Assembly: GCA_001949185.1 (NCBI GenBank)
Contig: BDGG01000007.1
Span: forward strand, 1,562,215 to 1,626,214
From: Ramazzottius varieornatus
Taxonomy: Eukaryota > Tardigrada > Eutardigrada > Parachela > Ramazzottiidae
Length of the DNA: 64,000 nt
Reading direction: 5' to 3'
Below, one piece after another: positions 1-11,436 of the stretch (position 1 is the first letter of the stretch; every line of letters begins with the position of its first letter). Made by a program: the position numbers and the translations under genes. Under the pieces are notes generated by a model, which saw only the letters and a program-made list of their open reading frames with translations, did no database searches and had not been told where the DNA came from.

Positions 1-258
1 CGAGGGAAGAGTGAGGACTGCATGGTCCTTCTTGGTCGCCGTCCGAGGCCGACAGGTGGCCGTCACCGTATCGCTCTTGGTACGTTCGACCAAGGCTGGC
101 TCCGCGTGCTGGACGCCGTCGCAGGCGGGTGGTGTAATCGACGTAATCGTAGATGGGAGGTATCGGTGGACGGTCTCGAGAACCAGGACTTTTAGACCTG
201 CCAGAGTGTGGTGAGGACGACCCAGAGCTGGTCCGCAGGCACAACTGGTGCTGGTACC

Positions 259-957
259 CTAGGGAGGTGTCAGTACTGGAGTGGTCGCGTGCTGCGTACG
301 CCGCATTTGGGGGACCCGGTAATGTTGACACTGCTGGATGTCAGAACAAACATTAGTTGAATAATAATGCAAATTTTCTTCGTGTACGTAGTTTAGAGGC
401 TTGGACCGCCAACCTGGGTCTCCGTAAGAAACAGACAGGCCTGGCGAGGGGCTGGGGCTGGCCATCAAGGAGTAAAAGGTTGGCGAATGCAGGTCATTAA
501 GGAACTTGGCAAAAACATCGGCTTCCGCCATTATATTTTCGGATTTTGCCGTGAGAGAGCTGGACGTGGGCAGATGAGTGAGAGTGGAGAGGAATGAGGC
601 CGGAGTGCTGGTCGGTGTCCATGAGTTCATTATTATACGTTCCAGTTCTGGGGAGGAAATTTTCAGCATATTGATATCGGGAGAGGTTAACAGGAACGCG
701 GTATTGCCGGGTTGCAGAAAATGTAATATATCATCATCAGGAGATGCCGAATCATTACTGTTGGGAGCGACGTTGGGCAGTGATGTAATAACTGAACGGC
801 GCTTCCGGGTGCTTGATGAAGCATTGTTGTCTCCAGCAAAGTCCAGCGTCATTTTCCTCTTCTTTTCGGCAATATCGTGAACCGACTCCGGGACTTCCAG
901 AGATGAGTTTCCGCTCTTCAAAACCTCCATTTCCATCGTGGTCAGATGCATCTGCAA
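259..957 (-). CDS. Jun: Jun-family AP-1 transcription factor, N-terminal part (bZIP outside window)
   Basis: This open frame carries the N-terminal signature of c-Jun. A KMTLDF segment matches the delta/JNK-docking region. It is followed by LLTSPDINMLKISSPELERI, where the two SP dipeptides correspond to the JNK phosphorylation sites (Ser63 and Ser73 in human c-Jun). A later TPTSTP corresponds to the Thr91/93 sites. The family binds AP-1 sites as Jun/Jun or Jun/Fos dimers in the nucleus and is activated by JNK. The basic-leucine zipper is absent from this frame, which stops at 259, and I cannot find it in bases 1-258, so at least one further exon must lie to the left. The true donor site is unresolved, so the last 10-20 residues of the frame may be intron. 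The start is taken at 957, the first ATG of the frame. Family assignment is firm; the 3' boundary is not. Confidence 0.75.
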   Translation of the reverse strand: MQMHLTTMEMEVLKSGNSSLEVPESVHDIAEKKRKMTLDFAGDNNASSSTRKRRSVITSLPNVAPNSNDSASPDDDILHFLQPGNTAFLLTSPDINMLKISSPELERIIMNSWTPTSTPASFLSTLTHLPTSSSLTAKSENIMAEADVFAKFLNDLHSPTFYSLMASPSPSPGLSVSYGDPGWRSKPLNYVHEENLHYYSTNVCSDIQQCQHYRVPQMRRTQHATTPVLTPP

Positions 958-991
958 GACTCATACAGGATCGTCTTTGGTTCCTGGGCAC

Positions 992-2826
992 ACAAACAGC
1001 TCAGAAACTGGGACTGGTGACGTGACGGACGAATGAAGTATCTTGCGTTATCCGACGGTAGATCAAAACCTACGCCTTGTCAGGACAAGGTGCAAGGGTG
1101 GCGCCTTATGAAGCTTTGCGGTAAAGTCTTCGCTCGGCGGTCGGTGTATGTGCTGTTGTTAAGCTTAAGACGCTTATTGCGCACTATGTGATAATTTCGT
1201 CACAAACTTTCAAGAACCACCATGTGCCTTTCGGCACAGAACGACAGCGAGCCATTCGCCCGCGGGAGTTATTCGTGGCATATCAAATGGTCTTACCTTT
1301 CTTCTGCGGTAATTTTCTTCATGGAATAGACGGAAAGACCAGCGGGTAGACCGTAAACCCGGCATTCAGCTGGAAGGCAAATGCCTCTACAGCAATGAAA
1401 GTCATACTTATGGTAGATTAAAGTATGGAAACTATACACGGGAGGAATGTCATTGCAGACGATAATAAGCATGGACGTAACCACACTCTTACTGTGTCAT
1501 AACAAGTCCTTCCTGTTTCTGGAAGAATTCACCAAAAAATGTTCCGAGTACGAGGAGCAGTTAAGGCAAGACCGACCGAGAGCCGTTTCCGGTACATGTA
1601 CCTCGTTTCGGACTTGTGATCATCTTCCAACTATAATAACCTTTGTTTGCCAATTGAGAAGCTAGGCTTTTCGTGGTGCGACAAATTTGAAAAATGTTGC
1701 AAGAATCGCCGGAAGAGACAGAAGATAGGCAACAACAGTATCTTTAAATTTTAAAATTTCCAGTTTTAAACAATCAACAACGAAACGATAATTTCTTTGC
1801 ACCATCTAAAATCCGAGAATCCTAAACGAGACAATTACGTCTTAAAGGAAGCCAGAGTCAAGAGATCTCGCGGTGTAGGATTCAACGAAGGGTCTTTCAG
1901 AATGGAAACTGCGACCTATAGGCAAAGGAGGAAGCTGTCAATTCGAGTGACTTGCAGGACCGGGGAGCTTGACTTACAGAAGCGAGTAGGATTTCTTTCG
2001 CCTGGCTTCTCGTACTTCTTGCTGGCAACTGATCGAAGTTTAATGATCCATCTAGGGATAATCATGTTAAAATTTAAACGCGAACTGGGAACTTGATAAG
2101 ACAAGTCAGACTGCAAGAACGATCCTGGTATACAACCGATTGCATTTTGCATTAACCGTCCTGGTTCGCGAAATCGAAATTAATAAAGTATACAACACCT
2201 CCACCACTCTATTGCTTAGCCAGTGTTTTCCCGTCTTTCCGTAGTAAAAGAGTTCTTGGTACAGATTCTACAGAACACGGATGCGTTTGGCGTATTGGAC
2301 GAAACCGTTTTCACGATACTGAAAGCTGGAATTCGATGGAACCAGGAAATCCAACCCGGAAGGTACGGCACGGCCCTCATCGCAATGGACTTTTCAGCGA
2401 GTGATGTCACCGAACTAATTTGGAGTTGACTGATTTTGACCCAAGTGTTTTGGGTCCTTTGGGAATTGGGGTGGTGGCATCATTAGGGTTGTGCAGTCTG
2501 TATTTCTCATGATATCTGCTCTTAGGATTATGAGTGCCTTGCTGGTTCTTTGTGGACACCTGATGTTATTCTCTGTCTTGACCGGGTTGCGCGGACTGAA
2601 GATGGACTGAAACGATGGATGGCTGACCGTGTCGTCGAAAGAGCAGCGTAGAGTTGGATTTGATTTGATACGATTGGCCGTATTTCTTCTGGAGACGAGC
2701 TTGTTGGACAAGACTGCATGTACGGAAAGAATTATTCTCGATCATCAACAATTACGACTGAGTGTTGCTTGTGTGTTTACAGGTGAAGGTGGACAAAGAG
2801 CGGAATAGGGAAAATACATAGTAGTA
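992..2826. other. Intergenic spacer between Jun and the REPS-like gene
   Basis: This holds no open frame that I can relate to a protein family; the short frames here look random. The right end is probably 5' UTR of the REPS-like gene. A polypyrimidine-like tract ending in TTTACAG just before 2782 looks like a 3' splice site of a UTR intron, and the stretch from there to the ATG at 2827 would be leader. The two flanking genes are divergent (Jun on minus, REPS on plus), so both promoters should lie here. Confidence 0.5.
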
Positions 2827-5590
2827 ATGGCCACACAAATTCCTCCACTACCATCCAAAGGCGCATCTGTATCTGCTGCTCCTCATCGTCAACACTCCAA
2901 TTCAGGCTCTGGTGCTACACTGCTTTCCTCTGCCACTCTACATCTACAACAACCATTACAGCCCACTGTTGCTCCTCTGCCACATGTCCTGACACATTCT
3001 GATCCCAACACCCCTTCCACTTCCGGCGCCGTACTCCCATTCTTTACTGCATCGCCACGTCCAAAAGTGGCCACACCTGAAGCAGACGGGCCCGACCTCC
3101 TGCAGTCCGAATCGTCGGAGGAGAGCACCGAAGGGGAAGCGGAAGAAGCTGACTCTGATGCTGAACTAGAGGATCACTTTGTAATGAAAGGGGATGCTTT
3201 GTCCGTCTCCAAGATTTCCAACCGCAGCTCGCCCTCTGTCCTCAGTAAGTTTCACCTTGGAACATGATGTCAAGGATATACGTGTCTTTCACATTGTCTA
3301 CGGCTTTTTTATATTTTCTGTATGACGTCACGCGTCATTTGATCGATACTTGGGCCTGGGTCCGGACCAGCACGGCCTTGATATTGACTTTTTAGTATTA
3401 TCAAGGCCGTGCCAGTATACTCCCCGCTGCCTCCACAGCTGTGAGCTGGTGGTTACTTCCGTTCGCAGCAAGCTTGTCAGCACTTTAATGGTTCACAGGC
3501 GCGACGATTCATCAGTGGCCAGGCTATGAAGAAGAGAGTCATGGATTGCTTGACAACAACGAGGGTTCTGACGTGGACAACGATTCGGAAAACGAAGACC
3601 CCGATGATCCATGGAAGATTCTGCCCGAGCAGCGCAGCTGGTACATCAACCTGTTTCTTCGCTTACAACCTGACGTGCACGGCTGTATTGAAGGTACCGT
3701 TGGGCAAAATCTTCCTCAGGGACATGTTGCGTCATTGAAAATCTATGTCTCTGTCGCAGGGAGAGATGCTCGAGTCTTCTTCGAGAATTCGCAACTGTCT
3801 TTGCAAGATCTGGGAGAAATATGGTATGCAATACCAAATTCTAGCATCCGTCACTAGCTTTACTAACGCCGTGGGTGCTCTTGTCTGTGCAGGAACTGTA
3901 GCGATGTGGATCGGGATGGGAAGCTGACGCTGGCCGAGTTTTGTTACGCCATGCACCTGACACTTGCCAGGAAAAATGGCTTGTCACTTCCTTCGCAGAT
4001 TCCACTATCTCTCAGGAGTTCGGCCAGGAACACCTGCAAGACGGCGGAAAGCGTGCAGACGGGCTCGCTGACCGCCAAACCGCAACTGTCTTCTGGGGAC
4101 CATGTCCACCAGCCAGGACAGGTTCGTATCATCAGAATTTGTTACAGTTTCCTTAGCATAACTCGTTGAATGTTTTACAGTGGACAAAGTTTAGCGAATC
4201 ACCGCGGAACCAGCCAGTTGCCCCCGCAGGCCCTGTACAGTTTCGCAGTGCACTTGATTCGGTATGTGACGGTGTGGATAATTTGGAGGCTTGACAAGCA
4301 AACTGGACGAGATCGGTTTTCCAAGTGGCGCACCCTTCCAGCCAATCAGACTGAAAGTGTGCGCCGCTATGATAAACTATCCTGTCAAGTTCTTCTTTGC
4401 CGAGCTCCCGTTTGACCGTCGATGACGGTTGCTGCCGTGCTTGAAATGTCGCTTGCTTACAGGAACGAGTGGTGGCTCAGCCGCTGGCAACCCGTCTGGA
4501 TGCTGGAGCAGTACACCCGACCAGCTATGGCCGCGATGTTCGTTCCTACTCGACGGCCAGCACTAACAACGAACAGCAGCCGTCCGACACGGCTGTCACC
4601 GCCCCTCCTCTTCCACCACGCTCCTTTCATTCCCGCAGTGCTTCGTTGGACTTGCAAGGCACCCAGCCGCCCCAATCCCACAAAGCCGCCATCAGCCTAC
4701 AACCGAGCAGCAATTCCGGCACTGGCGCCACTGCATTCCCACCCCAGCTGCCGCCTCGTAGCTCTCCCATTGTAAGTAAATCTATAGCGAAATGTGATTG
4801 AAGATGTCTCTTCTGCGGTGCTGGAGTTTGCGGCCACTGGCTTACGTCACTGTTATCCTACGTGTAGTTTGCCAAGAGGCTGGACAGCGCAACCGGAAGT
4901 GACTCGGATACGGAGAACCGTTTCTCCAGCCACTTTGCCGGCGCAGCTGGGCCCTCCCACAGTAGTGCCTCCCATGGAGTGCTTGATGGTCCGCGACCCG
5001 AGAAGCCACCTCGCACTGGTCGCACAGCAAACAAAGTATGGCTTTTGCTCCTTTTTTCTGAACCATCCGACACAGAATATTTTGTCCAGTGAGCATAGAG
5101 TTATTCGATTTTCTGTTGCCAAACACACAGAACGTGTCATTCTTTGGTGGGATGGCGCCTCCTTCTGATGGCTTGCCATCTAACGGATGGGATAACGGTA
5201 CTGTGATGCAGTCGGTGCACCATCCGAGCCACAATGCAGGATACAGCCTGTCACAAGTGGAGTTACCGGCCTTGATCGACCTGGCGCTGACGGGCATACC
5301 TTCGCCTCAAGACCTGTAATAAGTCTTCCTGGTCAAATATCGTCAGTATAATGATCGCTTAGTTGATCATTTTTGGTAGGGAGAAGTTGAAGACGGAAAA
5401 AGTATGGCAGCTGATGCAAAGACTGAAGACGGTGGCTGAAGGCTTGAGCCGACAGAATACGGATCTGCAGCAACAACTGACCGAGGTGGTTCTTAAGAAG
5501 AGGACGGCGGAAGTGCTGTTATCCACCGCCGAGAAAGACGCACATCAGCAACGCGGAAGCAACAACGACCGACACGGCCATCATAAATAA
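2827..5590 (+). CDS. REPS1: RalBP1-associated EH-domain protein (REPS1/2-like), 9 exons, 619 aa
   Basis: Exons joined by phase: 2827-3244, 3499-3693, 3760-3823, 3893-4121, 4181-4261, 4463-4771, 4868-5035, 5131-5315, 5380-5590; they sum to 619 codons plus stop. The N-terminal third is Ser/Pro/Thr-rich with an acidic stretch. Next comes one EH domain: [17 protein letters not shown], then an EF-hand-type loop [13 protein letters not shown] and the closing [12 protein letters not shown]. Then follow QWTKFSESP, Pro-rich segments ([17 protein letters not shown]) and a C-terminal coiled coil of about 60 residues. This order matches REPS1/2, adaptors that bind NPF-motif endocytic proteins through the EH domain and RalBP1 through the C-terminal coiled coil, linking Ral signalling to receptor endocytosis. 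One EH domain with this C-terminus argues against EPS15 or intersectin. The fifth intron contains a hairpin repeat (4285-4410). Confidence 0.88.
4285..4410 (+). repeat. Intronic hairpin element, copy A
   Basis: This lies in the fifth intron of the REPS-like gene. An inner stem is formed by AAGTGGCGCAC (about 4323) and GTGCGCCGCT (about 4359), with a loop that starts CCTTCCAGCC. An outer stem is formed by CTTGACA (about 4289) and TGTCAAG (about 4383). It is followed by TTTGCCGAGCTC. The core, loop start and 3' tail recur in three other introns of the window, but the outer arms differ from copy to copy. Confidence 0.7.
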
Positions 5591-7656
5591 CGGTACTGTC
5601 ACTCCTCCTTGTTGAGCCCAGCCAGACTGGGTACTGTATGCTGTACGTGATCCTATCACCCAACTTGGCTGTTTTAGGTTTTGCTATATGCACCCAGCGA
5701 AGCGGCGCTTTTATGGACCCATCTTTCCTACTTTCTGGTCCACCTTTCGTTTTGCAGCTTTTTGTATCCTGTAGTGGCGTCGCTGGCCTATCTTCGGTCT
5801 GTGTTCTTTTTACCGGTCCTGCTACTGGGAACAGCCAACGTCTTGAACAAGGTTTGTCGCCATGGGCGCGGCCTAGTCTACGCGGGCAGCTTCATAAGAG
5901 TTATCTGTACGTACCCAACAACCAATCTGCCTTTCGGTGTAATACAGAACTGATAATGCACATGTATGTTTGTTTCGTCGACTTTTTCAAGTGAAGAGCA
6001 ATACTTGGTGGAAGCTTGTGCCAGTGTAACTTAAGACTGGAGTATGATAATGACGCAAACGCTACGACGAGGACCACCGGCATCTTTGATGGTCATTGCT
6101 GATGGTTGAAGCGGCGTCAGATGGAAGACAAGGCTGGCGACCTTTGTCAGGGGAGAAAAGGCCTTGGAAAAGAGGACGCGATGGTGACCATGATGAAAAG
6201 GTGAGGAAAAGGATGGCGATGATAATGAATGGAATTAGAGGAAGGTAGGTGGCGATGGTAATTGGCCATCGATGACAATGAGACGGCATTATGGCTTTCG
6301 CAACGTTGATTGTTTATCCCGTGTTATTCGGCAGACTGCGATATGGACCAGCTGCCCTCTCCTTCCATCTTCACAGGTGTGGACTGAAAAGACAACCGGA
6401 TTTTAGTTATGGAAAAGCGAAGGGGGGAAATGGCCCAAGAGGCTGCTGGCGGTGATGGAGAAGGGTGATTGAGTCAAATCGATGTTTAGCACAAATCAAT
6501 CACTGTTGGAAGATTAAATATTCCGCTGTTGCTCTTTGGGCTTGTATATAGGGACCGTCCTTCTCTGTAGCTGGCTGCATGGCCCAGGTATTGTTCGAGG
6601 ATGAATATGACAACATTCCGCTGCATTCCATTCCCTGGCCAATTGGCAATAGCTTGAGCCATTGTCCACTGATGGCCAACAGCGAGAGCAGGTAAGCCTT
6701 TCACTGCGATTCATCAGGCGTTACAGAGGTGAGCCGGCCACTCTGCCTCCTAAAGCTGACTAACTTAACTTGCGTGTAGCCACGTAGCTACAAGCCTTCT
6801 CCATACAAATCGGCCTGCTTCCATCCTCACCGACGGCGGTAATTCTCCCATACTCCCCCTGTATGTCAGTGCAGCACTCGTACTTACTTCCCTCCGTACT
6901 ACTTTTAGCACAGTGCCGCCCGTGTACAGCTGTCCACCTTTATCCCTTTCTTGGTCAGGTCGCGGCTGGCATCAGAGGATAGTTGTAATTTGTCCTTCAG
7001 CCTTCGGCCCTTCCTGGTTCTTTCGGGCAGTACCGATCGCTCTCTCCTTCTGACATTTTTTACGTTAAGGTGTTTGTCGTGCGGATTGCCGTTTACTGTA
7101 GGTATAGAGGAGAAGAAATATGAGCCATCTGTCGATATTTTGACGTTTGCAGAACCTGCTTTGCCTCTTTTGCCATCGGAACGTTTATGTTTAACTTTTG
7201 AAGTGGCTGTGCGGCAACTTGAGACAAGTCAATTGTCAAGTGAGGGGGATGTAAACGACGGGAAAGGTGTTGGACCTGAACTGCGCCATCATCATTTGCC
7301 CAGACTAGCCAGGCTGGACAAGTCAAGCCCACTGGCGCTCTCCTCTTGTCAGGCATGCAGTCCATCTTCATCGCACGGACAAACATCTTTTGCCTTTTTG
7401 TAAATTATCCTTCTGTATCCACAAGTTGATGTGGGCGATTGACCAGTGACCATTCCGTTATCCAGTCACGGGCGTTCGTTCCGTAGTTCCGTTTCGTTTG
7501 ACAACAATCCTCATCTCGTTCCACAGTGCCCAATAAATTCTTCTGCCGCAAAGACCAGCCTCCTTTTGATGGGCTTCAATCTGGCATTTCCATTCATTTT
7601 CGGCAAAGTGATTTTGTTGATGAATTAAATTGTGTTTATTGCCACCTGAGCTGACG
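5591..7656. other. Spacer between REPS-like and BMP-like genes
   Basis: About 2 kb without a frame I can assign. The left part should be 3' UTR of the REPS-like gene and the right part promoter and leader of the BMP-like gene. The open frames present are short, have biased composition and match no family I know. I see no RNA gene or transposon here. Confidence 0.5.
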
Positions 7657-9820
7657 ATGGTGAAGGTGATAATGAGGGCGATGCCGTGTGGGAAATGGCT
7701 CTTAATTGCCCTTTATGTCTGTTTGGCTTGTGTGCTGGAGGAGAGTACAGCCGTCCATCGTGTAGACGGCGCGACGCCGGATAATCGCCCGTCCTCCTCT
7801 GGGCCCAGCATCATAGACGAGGATGCCATTGACAAGCTCAGTGAAATCTTTGATATTCCTACTTTGAAAAGTAGCCGACACTTTGCGCTGCGAGGCAATG
7901 CCACGCAAGCAGGTCTTCCTCGTCCTCTGGCAGACTCCATTTCCGGTCGGCCGCCGCAGTACATGCTCAATTTGTACCAGACCATCACCGACAGCAACGG
8001 CATTATGCGAATTCCGAACCCTTATCACGCCAACCTCATCAAGAGCTTCAGCAACAAAGGTAAGAGTTCCTTCATCTGGATCGTTCTCCAAACGGTCCTC
8101 CATACTTTGAACTCTCTACTTTATACAATTAAACACATACAGTATGTAATATACATATACTATAAGTGGCGGCAAGGTTAATTACTCCTGTCAAATGCAG
8201 GTGCTTTTTTGCCGGCCCCGTTTATGGCGATGGATTTGATCTAGTGCCTGTCTATGTTGGTTGCAGATCTGGGGGAGAACAATAAAGTTGAATTTGACAT
8301 CAAGTCGCTACAGGAGAGCGGTCAAGAGCGGGAAAGTGTTTTACAAGCCGAAATGCATCTGGACATGTCCATCAATCTGTCCGCTCTCTTGGCCAACTAC
8401 AGCGCTAGCCAGCAGGCGGAAGATGACGAAGAGGAGGCTGAAGCGGTGACCTGTGGCCATCTGCTGTTGAAAGTCCACTTGCGGGAAGCGTCGTCAGAGG
8501 GCGACGGTGGCCTTGCTCGTGGACGGCTGGTGGCGCAGAAAGAGCTGTACTTGGACCACTGCTTGCAGCGCCATCCCCTGTGGACCGCCTCGTCCCGCCA
8601 ACCCCACCTGTACAACACCTCGCAAGTGCTAGCTATCGGCGCCGCCGTCCAACACTGGACCCTCTTTCCGCAGCACAATCACGGTTGGTTCGCACTGGCC
8701 AACTTCTAACCCATCCACAAATTACGCGTACTAGCATACGTATGCATGATCATTAAGGATGATATGTGTCATTGATAGGTTTGGAAGTGGCTGTCAGCGT
8801 GGTGATGCCGTCGTCATGGATAAAGGCTAGGTTCAACGCCAGCCATGCCCGCTCTCTTTTCCCTTTTACTCTTGGACCATGGTACTTTGCGGCCAGAAGC
8901 AGTGCGGCGCCATGGAGAGGAAACACCGTCGAAGCGCCCTTCAACATCTCCAAGGGGCAGCCCGGCCCGGTTCTCATTTTGTTCATGGACGATGGTCGAC
9001 CCCGCAACCCCAAATACCGCATCGCAGGTAGGCAGTATGGCCAGTAACATTTAGGCCCTTGGGCAAGTCAGACGCCTTTCCTTTCTATTGTAGACTCGGC
9101 CAAACAGCAGGAGTTTTTAAAGAGACGGTTGGGACGGCTGGGACAAAGCGACCTGTTTCAAAGCTACAGCGAGGCCGCCGATTTCCAGTGGAACGAAGAG
9201 GACAGCAGCGAGGCCAGTGCTGTGCGAGCGCGCAGTCGACGGAGCCGTACATCGGCTCCGGTAACCTCCCAGACCATCTTTATGCTCGGTGGTCCCAAAT
9301 ACAAGGTCAAAGGACTGAAAGGTCCCTCCCGAAAGTACCCCAAAGTGGTACGTAAAGGCAAGGGTCGAAAGCGCAACCAAAGTCAGGATGGACAGTGTCG
9401 TCGTCACCACCTCTTTATATCCTTTGAAGAGATTGGCTGGTTGGTGTACCCTTGCACTTTTTATTTCTATTTCATATTTATCATTGTCTCAACCATGAAA
9501 ACCTCTTGAAATCATTGGTCAATCAAGCTAATCCACGTGTTGTTATTTGCAGGGATAACTGGATCGTGGCTCCCAAAGGCTTCCAAGCGTTTCACTGTCG
9601 GGGTACTTGTAACTTCCCCATCGGACAAGAGTCGAAACCTTCCAATCACGCCACGGTTCTTTCCATTATTAGCCATCTAAAACTACGGAAGAATGTAGCA
9701 GCACCCTGCTGCGTACCGGAAAAGCTCTATTCCATCAGCCTACTTTTCTTTGATTCGGACAGCAATGTCGTACTGAAACAGTATGATGATATGGTGGCCC
9801 AAAGTTGCGCCTGCAGGTAG
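7657..9820 (+). CDS. BMP/GDF-class TGF-beta ligand precursor, 5 exons, 560 aa
   Basis: Exons 7657-8059, 8267-8683, 8779-9027, 9094-9439 and 9553-9820 join in phase to 560 codons plus stop. The N-terminus has a hydrophobic signal segment (WLLIALYVCLAC). The prodomain shows typical TGF-beta landmarks: PPQYMLNLYQT, the NLS..L region, and NHGLEVAV. A polybasic furin-type site (RKGKGRKR) precedes the mature peptide. The mature domain has exactly seven cysteines in canonical order: C in GQCRRH, then HCRGTC, then PCC (the first of the pair is the inter-chain cysteine), and finally SCACR at the C-terminus. The motif WIVAPKGFQAFHC is typical of the BMP subfamily, but I cannot decide between BMP5-8/gbb, ADMP or GDF groups. 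It is a secreted dimeric ligand for type I/II serine kinase receptors signalling through Smads. The ATG at 7657 is chosen because it precedes the hydrophobic core; ATGs at 7672 and 7681 are alternatives. Confidence 0.88.
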
Positions 9821-9915
9821 CCCACTACCATTGGCATAAAGCCTTCCTCCTAACCAAAACATACCAAACAATGAACGCCGATGTTTTCATAGTCTTTATT
9901 CTGCTCATGTGTGAC

Positions 9916-9921
9916 AATAAA
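9916..9921 (+). terminator. Polyadenylation signal AATAAA for the BMP-like gene
   Basis: A canonical AATAAA lies about 95 bases after the stop codon of the BMP-like ligand on the same strand, a usual distance for a short 3' UTR. Confidence 0.55.
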
Positions 9922-10126
9922 ATGTAGTCATAGTCAGCGCAATATTGTCGGTTACTACCTAACCGCGAACCGGTCACAAACTCGAGATACTCGTACGGAA
10001 GTGCACCTTCTTTCTTCATCTGTCGAGGTATAACTACGCATGCGGTTTGACTTGCGCGCGGTCCACATTAATTATGGATTTGGTTAAGCTCCTTCGTTTC
10101 AAATCTTTGTTCAAAAATCTTCTACG

Positions 10127-11194
10127 ATGGCGAATGAGGAAGTAAGCGATGGATCGTACCAGCGGCGCCGGAGCTCCAGTACTAGCATGGTGTCGGAACA
10201 GGCTTCACGTCATAACTGGCCTTTTCCTCCAGACAGCTCGTGGACGTTCCTTGGAGCTTCTCGTCTTTCTGGTCGCTTGACACTCAATCCACAGCCAGAA
10301 GGTCCGCAGGGGCCTTTACTACGCTCGTTAACGGTCTTGACAGCGATTCGTCATCAATCGCCAGCGCCGGAATCGCAATCTTCCTCAACCTCGTCGGGTT
10401 CGCCGATCGACCGCCCCTTGTTAACCAAGTTTCGCCGCATGTCACCAGTAATGTTACAGCGCCTACAGGTTGATATTGCAGACCCTTTTACCAGGTCCAG
10501 GTCGACCGGTAGATTGCCGGAAGCACACAAGGATTTTCATGAAGCTCGTTCAAGCAGATTAACGGAACCGCGAAGACGAAGAAGAAGTAACCTAAATTAC
10601 AGGCCTGACAGTCTGGAAGGCTCTGCCCGGCAGAATGACATACTAGATACTTTTATCCCCTTCCCTTTGGAATCGCAGATCGTGGTTCGTCGGGTGATGA
10701 AAGATAGCTACAGCGGACAGTTTCACATACGGACACATTGGGGAGAAGTGCAGTACGCCCCCATGTTGAAAGGATCTGTCCTTGATGAAACTACCACGGG
10801 CCGAGACCTTGACGATGAAAGTCCCCCTTCGATGGCCAACCTTAAAGGCATGGAACTGTACGAGGAAACAGGTGAATTAAGTGGCGCAGGGAGAGGCGGG
10901 CGGTGGCGACCTCAACCTGCTGATGGTGATCAATTGCACAAATCTGTCAACTGGCGCGCTCCCAGTCAACGTCGACCCAAGGCGCCTTCCACAGCCTCAA
11001 ATTCCTACCCATACTCCTCCATGTCATCCATCTCTACATCGACCGAGGATTCGCAAACCTCGACCGGTGACCCAGCACACAGCTTTCCCCACAAGCTTTT
11101 CGGCACACCCATTGCCAGTAGTGACTATTCGCAAGCAGCGCTGTCCATCTCGCCCAGCATTCATGGGCAACTCGATATTCTTTACTACGGATAG
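10127..11194 (+). CDS. Uncharacterised low-complexity protein, single ORF of 355 aa
   Basis: A continuous 355-codon frame starts at an ATG with a usable context (ACGATGG). I do not recognise the family. The protein is rich in Ser, Pro, Arg and Gln, with a basic patch EPRRRRRS around residue 150. A less biased central block around residues 185-215 contains FPLESQIVVRRVMKD and HIRTHWGEVQYAPMLKG. Most of it looks disordered, with no signal peptide or membrane segment. The gene sits between the BMP ligand and the SAMHD1 3' end, convergent with SAMHD1. A frame of this length without an intron is unusual for this locus. It could be a real intron-poor gene or one large exon of a longer gene; the C-terminal GQLDILYYG hints that a folded domain might continue in an exon I cannot find. 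Confidence 0.5.
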   Translation: MANEEVSDGSYQRRRSSSTSMVSEQASRHNWPFPPDSSWTFLGASRLSGRLTLNPQPEGPQGPLLRSLTVLTAIRHQSPAPESQSSSTSSGSPIDRPLLTKFRRMSPVMLQRLQVDIADPFTRSRSTGRLPEAHKDFHEARSSRLTEPRRRRRSNLNYRPDSLEGSARQNDILDTFIPFPLESQIVVRRVMKDSYSGQFHIRTHWGEVQYAPMLKGSVLDETTTGRDLDDESPPSMANLKGMELYEETGELSGAGRGGRWRPQPADGDQLHKSVNWRAPSQRRPKAPSTASNSYPYSSMSSISTSTEDSQTSTGDPAHSFPHKLFGTPIASSDYSQAALSISPSIHGQLDILYYG

Positions 11195-11436
11195 TACCTA
11201 CATAACCCTATCATTTGAACCAAAATCTTTTCATCGTATTTCCCGTCGAAATGACTATCGAGAAATCGTAATTGGAATTTGTCAGAGGGAAAGCTTTCTC
11301 TAAGGAGAAAGGATCAACGGCTGCCTCGTAAAAGTTCTCTATGCAACAAAAATAAATTTTTTTGAGCGGAACTAAAGAAAGCACGTCGAAATCACAAAAC
11401 ATTGATGCCCAGTGCTACTCACATCGACCGCACTGG

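Noticed and set aside
5638-5994. Hydrophobic ORFs downstream of the REPS-like gene that look like membrane proteins
   Set aside because: They lack homology, a plausible start context or splice signals, and lie where the 3' UTR is expected. The hydrophobicity comes from T-rich sequence.
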